Source: a virus
Strand: one strand, 5' to 3'
Virus record (IMG/VR): IMGVR_UViG_3300021959_000036
Location: 1-61,339 of that record
Length of the DNA: 61,339 nucleotides
Made by a program: the position numbers and the translations under genes. This document shows positions 38,843-48,083 of this stretch, in pieces (the first letter of the stretch is position 1; each line of letters starts with the position of its first letter). Below the pieces are notes generated by a model that was given only the letters and a program-made list of their open reading frames with translations, was not told the DNA's origin and searched no databases.

Positions 38843-41800
38843 TTATCTTCCGTTAGCTCTAATACTCTTTCTAATTGGTCCATTAGATTTCAAGTCTTTA
38901 AGTATCATTTTAACTACCATTGCTTCTCCGTCCATCATAGACTCGCCTTGTTCTGCATCTTTCTCCTGACCTGAATTTTCTATTTGAATCTTTACAGGAG
39001 GCATTCCAGATTTACCAGTAGCATTCATACGTTCCATAGCAGGGAGTCCCATAGATTCTACCGCACTTTTACGCATTACAAACTCTCCAGGCTCAAGAAG
39101 GGCAGGAACACTATCTCTTTGAAGCCCTCCCCCAGCAAAACGATGGACAGCTCCTCCTCCAGCCATTCTACCTATAGCACCGTATCCATTTACAAGTCCT
39201 CCGCTTGATAATAACATAGACTTTAGGAATATACCACCAATAGTACCAATAATACTACCTATAGCACTTCCTGCAGGTCCTCCAATTGCTCCTCCAACCA
39301 ATGCGCCTAACCCTGCACCTGCCATTTGAGCTATACTGCCTAAATTCATAAAAGAATTTCCAAGACTAAAGCTCTCGGTACCAAGAGCACTAAACTCCAT
39401 ACCGACCATCTGAGAAGCGTCAGTTATACCATTCATATCATACCCTACAGAAGAAGCATAGTCCTCAAGAGATCCTGAAAATCCACTCATATTAAATCCG
39501 TCTTCTAGGTCTTCTAAATCAGCGAAACCAAATTGTGTATCAGAGGTAGTTCCATCAAAACTTACTCCTTTTCCTAACCCTCCTACTCCGCCAGCTGCTT
39601 TTCCAGCTAAACCAGACAGTCCTTGACCGGTAGTAGTTACTAGTAGAGGACCAATTTGTCCTACTATTTGAACATTTGTAACTTCTCCAAAAGTCTTAGT
39701 TAAAAGATCAGTCTGTGCTTTGAGAGCGTCTCCAGTAATATTTGCTTGCTGTGCTCCATTAGCTTTAATTTGTGATGCTAATTGATTGAAGTTTTGTGTT
39801 TGTTGCTGCTGTTGTTTCGCACCTCTACCAGTAACCATATCAACAACACTTCTTATGCCTGTGCTTACAAAATCTTTTATAGGTGCTAAAACATACTCTT
39901 TAACAATCTCTTTTTGAATGTCTGCAAGAATGTCTGTGAGTAAATCTTTAACTCCTTGCTTAAAGTTTTGCATAGTAAGAGTTCCCTCTTTCATAGCTGT
40001 AAACAAGTCGTCAAGACCTTGATCTAATCTAGAGTTAACAATTCCAGCGGCTGCATTAGCTACTTTTCTAAATTTGTCATTTAACATCTCATTAAGTTGT
40101 TCTTGTGCTGCGATGGCTTTTAGTTTTGCCTCTACTTCATTCTCTGCTGCTTTCAGGGTCCTATTAGAAGCGTCTATTTCAATATCTTTTTGTCTTTTAG
40201 CGGCTTTAATTCTTTCTTCTAGACCAGCTAACTCTGTTTGTTTTTGCATATCTACGATAGCTTCTCTATCTCCAAAAGCCTTCTTTTGCATATTTAAAAT
40301 TTTCAATTCAGAGTCTATTGCGGCTACTCTCTTATCTCTTGCGCCTTCAATTGCATCTACTTTATTCTGTTCTTCTTGCAGAGCAATACTAGCTTGAGTT
40401 CCAGCAATCTTTTCTTGCGTGTCAAATAGTTCTTGGTTTTTAGCTTTTAGCAGCCTGACTTGTTCGACTAAACCATCTAGATTAAGGGTTTTTCCAAAAT
40501 CATCTCTCTTTAGATCAAATTGCATACCCATAGCTTCTGTAACTTTTTTAGCGTGTTGAAACAAAGCATCTCCTACAGCTTTTTGGTGTTTATCAAGTGC
40601 TTCAGCTTGTACCATCATTACATCTAACTGTTTATCTGTAAGTTCTTTTTGCACTTTTTGAGAAGCAAGAGTTGCGTTAATTTGGGCCAATCTAGACTCT
40701 CTGTCTAATTCAGCTTGGCGAATTTGATCAGTAGCATTTTGACCTACACTTGTTTTTTCTGCGTTTAAGGCTTTTATTCTATCAGCATTAATAGCTTTTT
40801 CATTTTCAAGCTTTTTTTCTTCTATTTCAAATCTTTTTTGAATTATGCCTTTTTCTGTATTAAGTAGTGCCAGTTGGTCTGTATATTTTTTCTTTGCTAA
40901 AGCAATTTCTTCTGCAGTTTGTTGTTTTTGAATTTCAGCAAGCTTTATTGCCTCAGAAGCGTCAATACGAAGAGCCTCTAATTCAATAGCTTGTCTGTCT
41001 CTATCAGTAAATAGATTACTAAAAGTAGAAGCAACAGTGCTTTTTCTTGCATTTTCTATACGGGCATCGTCTGCAGCAATTTTAGCAGCTATTCTTTGCT
41101 GATCTCTTAAAAGGTTATTTTGACGTAAAGTTTCTTCGGCCGCAGCAATCTTAGCGTCAACACCTTGTTTTGCAAGTTCTAATGTTGCCTGTTCATAGTC
41201 TAGTTGTACTTTGAGTCCATTAGTTATTTGAGCTTGTGCTTCTGCGGTGGCTTGAGAAATTTTATCTTTATCTGCTGCAATCTGCCTATTTCTTTTGTCT
41301 ATTTGTCCTTGCAAACTAATTTTTTCTAGCTTATTTGTCTCAATGGTTAGCTGTAACTGCGCTTTCTCAATAGCTTTATCCAACGCCTTATTTTGTTTTT
41401 CTATTTCTCGATTTATTTCAACATAAAGACCTTTTAAAGCTGTAACAGCTTTATTTTTTAATTGCTGTACTGCGTTGCTTGATTCTTCTCTGCCTAAAGC
41501 AGTAGTTAAAAAACTTAGCCTAGATTTTTCTACATCAGCAGCATCTTTATTTATTTTTACTGTTCCATCAGCTTCTACCCTAATGGCTTTATATAAATCT
41601 GCGGCAGCCTTTGTTTCTTTACCAAATAACTTTTTTATAGAATCTCCTAACTGGGCGATTCGCTCAGCTGCTTTTTGTGCTTCTCTGGTTATAGAACCCT
41701 CACCAAATAACTCTTTTATTTGCGTAAGCACAGCTGCATCAATACCTTCCATTCCTTCTAATTCTTTAAGAAGTTTTTCAAAGGTTTGACGTAAAGCCCC

Positions 41801-44047
41801 TGATGACTTGCTCAACCCTTCAGAAGTATAAGCAGTATCTTGTAACATTTTTTGATACTCAACAAGCATAGGCAAAAATATACCTAACGTTTTAGATTGA
41901 TTTAAAAGTTCTTGAGTAAATATTTGTTGAGGGCCGGAGTCCACTTCTTCCGCCTCTATAGCTCCTGCTTCTACCCCAGCTCTAAAATCTTGATTTAATT
42001 GAAATCTATTAATTACTCCTTTTTCGTTTGTCATTGCAGTAGTAGCTGCTTGAAATCTGCTAGCTATTCCGGGAGCAAGATTTTCTAAATATTCATATAA
42101 CTTTTTTGTTTCTTTTTGAAGTTCTGCTTGCACTCCTGAAATAGGGCTAACAACAGCGTCTTTTAAGGCTTTTCGGAACTCGGGAGTAACGTCTTTTAAC
42201 TTTCTAGTGACTTGTGTTACTATTTGATCTCCAGCAAGTGCTCGTATTGCCTTCTCTCTTTCCTCTAAAGCTTCTGTAGGCAATTGAACTATTCTTCTTA
42301 ATTCATTTTTATCTATGCCTTGAGTGTCTATACCTGCGCTTTGCAATAAAAGCCTAATATCGTTTGTTTGTCTAGACCCACCACGCTGCTTAAACTGTCT
42401 TGCAAATCCTTCTTGAAATTGTGTTGCTAATCTTTCTGCAGTTTTAGTAATTTCTGCTCCTGTTTTTTGTTCATCTGCACCAAAAAAGCTCTGGACAAAA
42501 TTTAAATCTCTTGTAAAAGCCTTATCCTGAAATCCCTTTAAATTTTGCATCGCAGATGAAGCATTGGCCGAAGTTTCTATTAATAACTTATTAAAAACTG
42601 CTTGTGCCCTGTTTGCTGCGTTTGCTTTTCTAGTATATTCTTCAAAAAATGATTTAATCTTTTCGCCTGCTGCTGAAAATAAATCTATCCCAAAAACAAC
42701 TTTTCCTATTGTAGAAGATAAAAGTTGAAAAATAGAAACTATAAAAAAGATTTTACCAATAGCACCTACTAATATATTAACCGCTTTAGTAGCTCCTGAA
42801 ATAACTTTAGTGGCAAAAGCAGTTGCTGTAGCTGCGATTTGTGCTCCACGACCTAAATTTTTATACGCCTCCGTCGCCGCACCTAAAGCAAGTTTAACGT
42901 TTACTCCTGCTCTTTGTTGCGCTTCTAAAGCTTTAACTAGGCTACGCAATTCTACCGCAGTTAAAGTACCTTGTCTTCCTAGTTTAACTAGTTCTCGGAC
43001 TTGATTTTGAGTTTCTCTAGTTCCTCTAACTAATTTTAGGTTAAAGCTATCTAATTCTTTTCCTAAAGTTGCTTGTAACTGTCCCCCTGCTTGAGCAGCT
43101 CTAGCACTAAAAGTTTCTGCTAATCTGGCACCAAAATTTTGAACAGATATAGTAGCTCGACCAAGACCGGCACTAGTTACTTCAGCGAGTTTAGAAAAGA
43201 TTAGCCCTCCTAGAACACCCGCTGCCGCTAAAGTATTTGCAAAGTTTCCAGATAAGAAACTAACGAAAGGAACGACAGCTTGTGCCAAAATACCTAGTAG
43301 ATTATCAGATAAATTTTGCAAGTCAGCACTAAACTTATTTAGAGCCTCTGCGCTCGTAGTTACTGATGTATCAATAATAGAGAACTTTTTAGTACCTTGA
43401 TCAATAGTAGCATTAGCAAAAGCTTGACTTCTTTCATAAGTAGTTAAGTCACTAGCAGCTTTACCAATAGAGTCAGCGTATTTTTTAACCGCATCGTCTA
43501 ATCTAACAATAATACCCAATTCGTCCAAAATTTCCGGTTCAATCTTAGCAACACCTCGAATTAACCTGTCTTGAGAATCAACCAAGTTTCTTCCCAAAGC
43601 AACAGAAGCTTTTAAGGCTACGTTTGTTAATTTTTCAATTTGTTCTGAATTAAATCCTGCGGATAACGCAAGGTTAGTAGTCTTAGCTGCTTCTGCAATG
43701 CTAAGTTGTCCTTTAGTAATTTCTTGAATTTTTGAAAGAATTTTATCGCCCTGTTCTCCAACTGTTGCAGCTAGAGTTCTAGTCCCATCAATAGCTTGTT
43801 GACTTTGAGCAGCTCGGTTTAAAGCATTAAAGGCAGAAGAAATAGCAAAGATTGTTGCAGCAGCACCGGCATAGGCGGCAACCAAACCACCTAAACCAGA
43901 AGCTTGTGCGGAAAACTGACGCCCTGCAGAAGCAGAAGACTGTCCAAGACGAGTTTGAGCTTTTGTAACATTTTGAGTAGAGGTAGCAGCTTTTTCTGCC
44001 CCCTTTGTTACAAACATTGTCTCAATGATATTTCTGATACTTGCCAC
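38843..44047 (-). CDS. Tape measure protein, 1734 aa
   Basis: The longest structural ruler in the window. N-terminus FVTKGAEKAATSTQNVTKAQ and a Gly/Ala-rich membrane-like segment are followed by very long heptad coiled coil (residues about 850-1400, Gln/Lys/Ala/Glu-rich). Hydrophobic stretches lie near 430 and near 1630 (GAGLGALVGGAIGGPAGSAI), the latter able to insert in the host membrane. A conserved tail-end MRKSAVESMGLPAMERMN closes the protein. Using about 0.15 nm per residue gives a tail near 250 nm. Follows the chaperone genes. Confidence 0.95.
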   Translation of the reverse strand: MASIRNIIETMFVTKGAEKAATSTQNVTKAQTRLGQSSASAGRQFSAQASGLGGLVAAYAGAAATIFAISSAFNALNRAAQSQQAIDGTRTLAATVGEQGDKILSKIQEITKGQLSIAEAAKTTNLALSAGFNSEQIEKLTNVALKASVALGRNLVDSQDRLIRGVAKIEPEILDELGIIVRLDDAVKKYADSIGKAASDLTTYERSQAFANATIDQGTKKFSIIDTSVTTSAEALNKFSADLQNLSDNLLGILAQAVVPFVSFLSGNFANTLAAAGVLGGLIFSKLAEVTSAGLGRATISVQNFGARLAETFSARAAQAGGQLQATLGKELDSFNLKLVRGTRETQNQVRELVKLGRQGTLTAVELRSLVKALEAQQRAGVNVKLALGAATEAYKNLGRGAQIAATATAFATKVISGATKAVNILVGAIGKIFFIVSIFQLLSSTIGKVVFGIDLFSAAGEKIKSFFEEYTRKANAANRAQAVFNKLLIETSANASSAMQNLKGFQDKAFTRDLNFVQSFFGADEQKTGAEITKTAERLATQFQEGFARQFKQRGGSRQTNDIRLLLQSAGIDTQGIDKNELRRIVQLPTEALEEREKAIRALAGDQIVTQVTRKLKDVTPEFRKALKDAVVSPISGVQAELQKETKKLYEYLENLAPGIASRFQAATTAMTNEKGVINRFQLNQDFRAGVEAGAIEAEEVDSGPQQIFTQELLNQSKTLGIFLPMLVEYQKMLQDTAYTSEGLSKSSGALRQTFEKLLKELEGMEGIDAAVLTQIKELFGEGSITREAQKAAERIAQLGDSIKKLFGKETKAAADLYKAIRVEADGTVKINKDAADVEKSRLSFLTTALGREESSNAVQQLKNKAVTALKGLYVEINREIEKQNKALDKAIEKAQLQLTIETNKLEKISLQGQIDKRNRQIAADKDKISQATAEAQAQITNGLKVQLDYEQATLELAKQGVDAKIAAAEETLRQNNLLRDQQRIAAKIAADDARIENARKSTVASTFSNLFTDRDRQAIELEALRIDASEAIKLAEIQKQQTAEEIALAKKKYTDQLALLNTEKGIIQKRFEIEEKKLENEKAINADRIKALNAEKTSVGQNATDQIRQAELDRESRLAQINATLASQKVQKELTDKQLDVMMVQAEALDKHQKAVGDALFQHAKKVTEAMGMQFDLKRDDFGKTLNLDGLVEQVRLLKAKNQELFDTQEKIAGTQASIALQEEQNKVDAIEGARDKRVAAIDSELKILNMQKKAFGDREAIVDMQKQTELAGLEERIKAAKRQKDIEIDASNRTLKAAENEVEAKLKAIAAQEQLNEMLNDKFRKVANAAAGIVNSRLDQGLDDLFTAMKEGTLTMQNFKQGVKDLLTDILADIQKEIVKEYVLAPIKDFVSTGIRSVVDMVTGRGAKQQQQQTQNFNQLASQIKANGAQQANITGDALKAQTDLLTKTFGEVTNVQIVGQIGPLLVTTTGQGLSGLAGKAAGGVGGLGKGVSFDGTTSDTQFGFADLEDLEDGFNMSGFSGSLEDYASSVGYDMNGITDASQMVGMEFSALGTESFSLGNSFMNLGSIAQMAGAGLGALVGGAIGGPAGSAIGSIIGTIGGIFLKSMLLSSGGLVNGYGAIGRMAGGGAVHRFAGGGLQRDSVPALLEPGEFVMRKSAVESMGLPAMERMNATGKSGMPPVKIQIENSGQEKDAEQGESMMDGEAMVVKMILKDLKSNGPIRKSIRANGR

Positions 44048-44370
44048 TAGCGTCTCACCTTTGAAGCAGCTTCTCTAGCTTTACGTTGTTGCTCGTAATG
44101 AGTAGCAGCTTCTACAACACAAACTTGAAGAAGATCGAAAACTTCTTCACTGTCGTCGATTTTATATATACGCATTATGTCTCCTAGACCTGCGTAATCT
44201 TTACCTAACCATAGACCGTTCATTCCTTCAACCTTATCGGGTAAAGCGTTAAATAGTCTTAGAGCTTGTTGTGCTTCATAACTTAGTTCATGTACCTCTG
44301 GCGGCATTTCATCAGGGTTAGGATCCCAGCCCATCTGTTCACACATTAACAGATACTGGTCTTGGGTCAT
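44047..44370 (-). CDS. Tail assembly chaperone, downstream (T-like) part
   Basis: 107 residues from the internal ATG (MTQDQYLLMCEQMGWDPNPD, then EMPPEVHELSYEAQQ). Size and position match the T half of lambda G/GT, which is normally made only as a -1 frameshift extension of G and recruits the major tail protein to the tape measure. The frame is open upstream through the slippery site at 44409, supporting that it is read as a fusion. Overlaps the tape measure gene by one base. Confidence 0.75.
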   Translation of the reverse strand: MTQDQYLLMCEQMGWDPNPDEMPPEVHELSYEAQQALRLFNALPDKVEGMNGLWLGKDYAGLGDIMRIYKIDDSEEVFDLLQVCVVEAATHYEQQRKAREAASKVRR

Positions 44371-44837
44371 TCCCCCTGCTTGGAAGTTGTGCCGGAGGTA
44401 CTTTTCGAGTTTTTTGAGTCTTCAGCCTTTTTACTAATCGAAAATTGTTCGTAGTCATTCATGGCGTCAGTAACAAACTGATCAAAAATAGTAGAATTTT
44501 GTAGAAGATCAAGTGCGTCTTCTTCTGAATAGTCTACTGCCTCATCTTTATCCATAGAGCTAATATCTACTGGAAGAAGTTTTGGAAGAGAGCCTACTTT
44601 AAGACCGCTCCATCCTTTAATAGCTCTACGAGCATATTCTTCAATAAACTTATCGTTATCAATTTCTTCTTCTCGTTGACGAGTGCGCTTATTAAATTTG
44701 TATGTAAGACTTGCATTTCTAATTTTCATTAGGTCATCTCGACCAAGATAAACTAGGTTAACTACGAAACCTTCAATATCAGGAAACTCTACGTCAATTA
44801 CTGTTTCCTTAGCCATTAAGTTTGAGATTTTACTCAT
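44367..44837 (-). CDS. Tail assembly chaperone, upstream (G-like) part
   Basis: 156 residues: VEFPDIEGFVVNLVYLGRDD and KGWSGLKVGSLPKLLPVDIS are typical of siphovirus tail chaperones that coat the tape measure before tube polymerisation. It ends with a polar linker (KAEDSKNSKSTSGTTSKQGE). GAGGGG 8 bases before the ATG is a strong ribosome site. A slippery A AAA AAC spans codons 141-143, 14 codons before the stop. Confidence 0.8.
   Translation of the reverse strand: MSKISNLMAKETVIDVEFPDIEGFVVNLVYLGRDDLMKIRNASLTYKFNKRTRQREEEIDNDKFIEEYARRAIKGWSGLKVGSLPKLLPVDISSMDKDEAVDYSEEDALDLLQNSTIFDQFVTDAMNDYEQFSISKKAEDSKNSKSTSGTTSKQGE
44409..44415 (-). promoter_or_regulatory. -1 ribosomal frameshift site A AAA AAC in the tail chaperone pair
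   Basis: On the minus strand TCA AAA AAC of the G-like frame contains the heptamer A AAA AAC in the X XXY YYZ phase. After a -1 slip the new frame reads LEKYLRHNFQAGG and enters the T-like protein at its Met without a stop. The predicted fusion is about 263 residues (143 plus 120). This is the expected place for the G/GT frameshift. Confidence 0.85.
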
Positions 44838-44845
44838 TTATTTTT

Positions 44846-44970
44846 CCCCTCTGTGTTAATAATAAAAAGGGTGCTCACTATAGTTTTCAACGCCTGTCAA
44901 ACTGAGGGGGCAAGTTTGACGTTTGTTAATAGTGAGCACCCATATGGAATTAAATTTTACCCCCTCAAAG
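44846..44970 (-). terminator. Structured terminator between major tail protein and chaperone genes
   Basis: On the minus strand GGGTGCTCACTAT (44941-44929) pairs perfectly with ATAGTGAGCACCC (44881-44869) and is followed by TTTTTATT. Nested inside is GTCAAACT/AGTTTGAC (44920-44913 and 44903-44896) with loop TGCCCCCTC. The loop is complementary to GAGGGGG at 44966-44960 just after the major tail protein stop, and to GAGGGG at 44851-44846, the ribosome site of the chaperone gene. Likely limits read-through and may regulate chaperone translation. Confidence 0.75.
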
Positions 44971-44980
44971 TTCATTTAAT

Positions 44981-46234
44981 TTACTTTTCTACAATAAGTG
45001 TCATTTCATCTCCAGTACCCTTAGTTGTTTCTTGGGCAAGGAAGTTGACAGAAACACCAATCACATCTTCAATAGCATGAACTGGAAGTTCGAACTGAAC
45101 TCTTGGCATATTAATGGCAAAGAATGGTGCAGTTGCGCCACCAATTTTAAGGTTAGCGTTAGAAGTAGCTGCAGAAGAGGTACGACCATCTTCAACAATC
45201 TGCTTCAAGAACTGAGCTGAGTTATCTGAGCCACCACGTAAGTATGCACTTAGAGATCCAGAAATTGCACGAGCACCGGCAAACTGACCAATTGGTGAGT
45301 TAAGAGCTGCTAGTTCTTCTGGTGTTAAGTATGTGATGTTGTTATTGTAATCAAAACTGAGTGCTGTAACTGGGAATGTAAAGTCAATACCCGCTGCAGA
45401 TGCACTTTCAGCGTGCTTAACATCAATTGTTGAAAGTCTATTCTTAATGAAGCTGGCTGATGATATTGTGCCAGAAACATTATAAGAGTTCCAAGGATGA
45501 TATGAAGCTTCAGCTGTCAGTGCATACTGATTAGAGTTGGCTGTTACATCTGTCCCAGCATTTAGAGTTCCGCCGAATACAGAAACAGCATTGTTTCGTT
45601 TATCATCGCGAAGCTCAATCAAGTTTGTTCCGAAGCCTGTCCAAGTGGTCGTAGCAATGCCATCAATTGCGGCATCAACAGAACCTTGGTTAACAGTAGC
45701 GTTAGAAACTTGATAAAAAACGTTATCCATTTTAAAGTATAGATGGTACTCAGTTGCGGTAGCGAAGTTAGAGGAATGCTGGAATACGTTTGATCCAGCA
45801 GCTCGCTCGCCAAGTGCAAATTTACCATCAGCCTGCCAAGTACTCTGAAGTTCTGATCCAGAAGCAAAAGCAGTATTACTCATTAGTGCTTGCCACATAA
45901 ACCAATCAGCACAAGGCATAGAATTACCTTCAGCAGCCTTATTTGAACCACCTGCGGTCTTTGTAAGACCTGTTGGCTTTAGATAGGCCTGGAAGTTCCA
46001 GTCAACTGGGTTTAGGGCAGTATTAAATCTTTGTTGTGAACGATCAGGTGTTAGACCACTTTCGAGTGATGTAATATCCTGAGTTGCAGCAGCCTGTGAA
46101 ACAGCATAACCAGCAAGAATTTCTACTTGCCATGTGTTTGCAGGAGTCAGGGCTGTTACTGTCGCACCGCTGGCAATATCAACGGTGGACATAAACACTT
46201 TTGTGTTTCTTTGTAGGTTAAGTTGGGCTGACAT
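44981..46234 (-). CDS. Major tail (tube) protein
   Basis: 417 residues, Ala/Ser/Thr/Asn-rich and beta-rich with few charges. It begins MSAQLNLQRNTKVFMSTVDI, has a mid-region ITSLESGLTPDRSQQRFN, and ends in FELPVHAIEDVIGVSVNFLA. The position between tail terminator and chaperones, and the GC-richer codon use, fit the most abundant tail protein. It polymerises into the tail tube around the tape measure. A promoter lies upstream of its partner gene and a strong terminator follows it. Confidence 0.85.
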   Translation of the reverse strand: MSAQLNLQRNTKVFMSTVDIASGATVTALTPANTWQVEILAGYAVSQAAATQDITSLESGLTPDRSQQRFNTALNPVDWNFQAYLKPTGLTKTAGGSNKAAEGNSMPCADWFMWQALMSNTAFASGSELQSTWQADGKFALGERAAGSNVFQHSSNFATATEYHLYFKMDNVFYQVSNATVNQGSVDAAIDGIATTTWTGFGTNLIELRDDKRNNAVSVFGGTLNAGTDVTANSNQYALTAEASYHPWNSYNVSGTISSASFIKNRLSTIDVKHAESASAAGIDFTFPVTALSFDYNNNITYLTPEELAALNSPIGQFAGARAISGSLSAYLRGGSDNSAQFLKQIVEDGRTSSAATSNANLKIGGATAPFFAINMPRVQFELPVHAIEDVIGVSVNFLAQETTKGTGDEMTLIVEK

Positions 46235-46247
46235 TTAATTTAACTCC

Positions 46248-46700
46248 TTATATATTTAATTGGTATCTTGCTAAAATATCAATCTCTAGTATGCCAAAGG
46301 GAGCTACTAAACCTTCATCTGTAGAAACACCTTCTATTATCATATCCAGTATTCCAATACTTGATCTATCTCCTAAGTTGTATACAACATGTTCTATATC
46401 ATCTGCTAGACTTTCTGCGGTTGTTATAGGGTTTTCTGCTCTAACGTAGGAACGAACATTTATGTTTAGTTCTCCAGTAGTTAATCCTGCGGTATCATAA
46501 ATTCTGGTTTCTGTACCTGCATTTACGCACACTGTAGGAAAATCATTTATTTCGTCTAAAAATATCATACGACGAAAGCAATTATTAGAAATGTTTAAGT
46601 TATAGGTATATGAAGCGTCAAATGTAGAAACATCACCATTTATCTTCTTTAGCTCAGATACCAATAACTCGGTTATATCTTTTCTTCGACTTAACGCCAT
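46248..46700 (-). CDS. Tail terminator (lambda U-like)
   Basis: 150 residues, one alpha/beta domain: RRKDITELLVSELKKINGDV helix, FPTVCVNAG strand, ELNINVRSYVRAENPITTAE, then DDIEHVVYN and FGILEIDILARYQLNI. This pattern (helix, strand, conserved RxYVR, final strand) is that of tail terminator proteins that cap the tube for head joining. The gene directly precedes the major tail protein. Confidence 0.75.
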   Translation of the reverse strand: MALSRRKDITELLVSELKKINGDVSTFDASYTYNLNISNNCFRRMIFLDEINDFPTVCVNAGTETRIYDTAGLTTGELNINVRSYVRAENPITTAESLADDIEHVVYNLGDRSSIGILDMIIEGVSTDEGLVAPFGILEIDILARYQLNI

Positions 46701-46719
46701 TTATTTTCTACCTTTTCAT

Positions 46720-46748
46720 AGTATAGCAAATTGACTTTTATAAAGCAA
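46720..46748 (-). promoter_or_regulatory. Sigma70-like late promoter TTGCTT-17-TATACT
   Basis: On the minus strand TTGCTT (46748-46743), 17 bases, TATACT (46725-46720), 20 bases before the tail terminator ATG, in an 80-base gap of otherwise tightly packed late genes. With the structured terminator at 44869 it brackets a two-gene unit (tail terminator and major tail protein). Confidence 0.5.
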
Positions 46749-46781
46749 ATCTTAAATTCTCAAAACAGATTCGTGCCCAGT

Positions 46782-48083
46782 TTAAAAACCTCTTATAATT
46801 CTAAAACGTTCTCCATACACTCTTTTTACTACATCTCTTATAGACCCTTGTAGCAAAAATCTAGGCGCTCTAGCGCCTCTTTTCTCATGTACACGATAAT
46901 TAGGAGCATAGTAATATTTAATTATATTGCTTCTTATATTTTGCATTACTTTAATTGATTCTACAAATTGACCAGTTCTATAAGTTAGTACAGTAGGACT
47001 GAGAGGTTCTCCTCTTTTTGGTCCTCTAGGCATTCGGCGCTCTGTCTCTTGCTGTACTAAAGCAGTTAACTGAATATCAGAAATAACTTTTAGTCTTGTA
47101 GCAGCTTTTTTTCTTTTTGTCTTAGCTACTATACTACCTCTTCCTAAAAGAGCAGATCCTTTGTCATATTCAATCACAAATTGACCTTTCATTTGACTAT
47201 TTAAAAACTGAATTACTTGAGGAGAAAATTGGGCAAACTCTGCCGCTAAATCTCTTGCCAGTTGACTACTGATTTTCTTTAGTTCCACATCTAAACGAGC
47301 ATTTGCGTTATTGAGCGATTTTCTAACTTCTGCTTCGGTAAAATATATTTGAAAAAATACTTCGCCTTTTTTACCTTCTGTTACTTTTATCTTAGCTTTC
47401 GGGTTACGACTTATTTGTTTCCATGACCACCCGATTGATTTTACTATTCTTCTATTACCCACTTGAATAGGGACTCTAATATTTGCAGATTTTAGTTCAA
47501 AGTTTTTTCTTAATGCGATAGCAGCAGGAGATCGGCTTTTATTTAAAAAAGCTTTTAACCCGCTATTATCATTTTTTAAAGCTAGTAGTTGAGAAATAAA
47601 AGATTTTGAAAAACTTACATCTTCTTCTACTGCCCGTGCCGCGCCAGTAGCATCGGTAGAAAAACCTGTTAATAATCTACTAGTACGCCTTAAATTAATA
47701 CCCTTACCGCCTGCCACTCCTATCTCTCTAGCCCGAGTAACTTGTCCAGAGGCGTCTACTCTTGTAGAAATAGCTTTACCTTCTGATACGTCTACCTCTC
47801 CTTCTTCATCATAGGTTATAAAATCAGGTATAACACCAGATCCAGCTTTACCTTTTATAATAGTACCACCTAAATTTTCGACAACGGCTCTATCCACAAG
47901 ATTAGATAATCTAGAGTAGATACTAAATAAAGCTTTAGATAAAGGTTCATTGTTAGGTTTTAGATAAAATCGAGCAGGGCCTATTTTTTGTCTAGAATTA
48001 AATAGTAAATCTAAAGCTTGTGGCCCTTTAAAAACTCTTCCATCAGGACCAGTAACTCTTACATTATTGACCACCTTAAGCAT
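46782..48083 (-). CDS. Putative neck / tail-completion protein, 433 aa
   Basis: Not confidently recognised. Basic, Arg/Lys-rich. The end (PNYRVHEKRGARAPRFLLQG, SIRDVVKRVYGERFR) and PSPTVLTYRTGQFVESI-like region resemble HK97 gp10-type tail-completion proteins, in which VHE and a C-terminal basic helix are common, but it is about three times longer than that family. The position between connector and tail terminator supports a head-tail joining role. A 1-base stop/start overlap joins it to the connector gene. Confidence 0.5.
   Translation of the reverse strand: MLKVVNNVRVTGPDGRVFKGPQALDLLFNSRQKIGPARFYLKPNNEPLSKALFSIYSRLSNLVDRAVVENLGGTIIKGKAGSGVIPDFITYDEEGEVDVSEGKAISTRVDASGQVTRAREIGVAGGKGINLRRTSRLLTGFSTDATGAARAVEEDVSFSKSFISQLLALKNDNSGLKAFLNKSRSPAAIALRKNFELKSANIRVPIQVGNRRIVKSIGWSWKQISRNPKAKIKVTEGKKGEVFFQIYFTEAEVRKSLNNANARLDVELKKISSQLARDLAAEFAQFSPQVIQFLNSQMKGQFVIEYDKGSALLGRGSIVAKTKRKKAATRLKVISDIQLTALVQQETERRMPRGPKRGEPLSPTVLTYRTGQFVESIKVMQNIRSNIIKYYYAPNYRVHEKRGARAPRFLLQGSIRDVVKRVYGERFRIIRGF

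Noticed and set aside
38984-43004. Several plus-strand open frames of 64-107 codons across the tape measure gene
   Set aside because: They are antisense to a clear tape measure gene, have low-complexity Ser/Ala translations and no ribosome sites.
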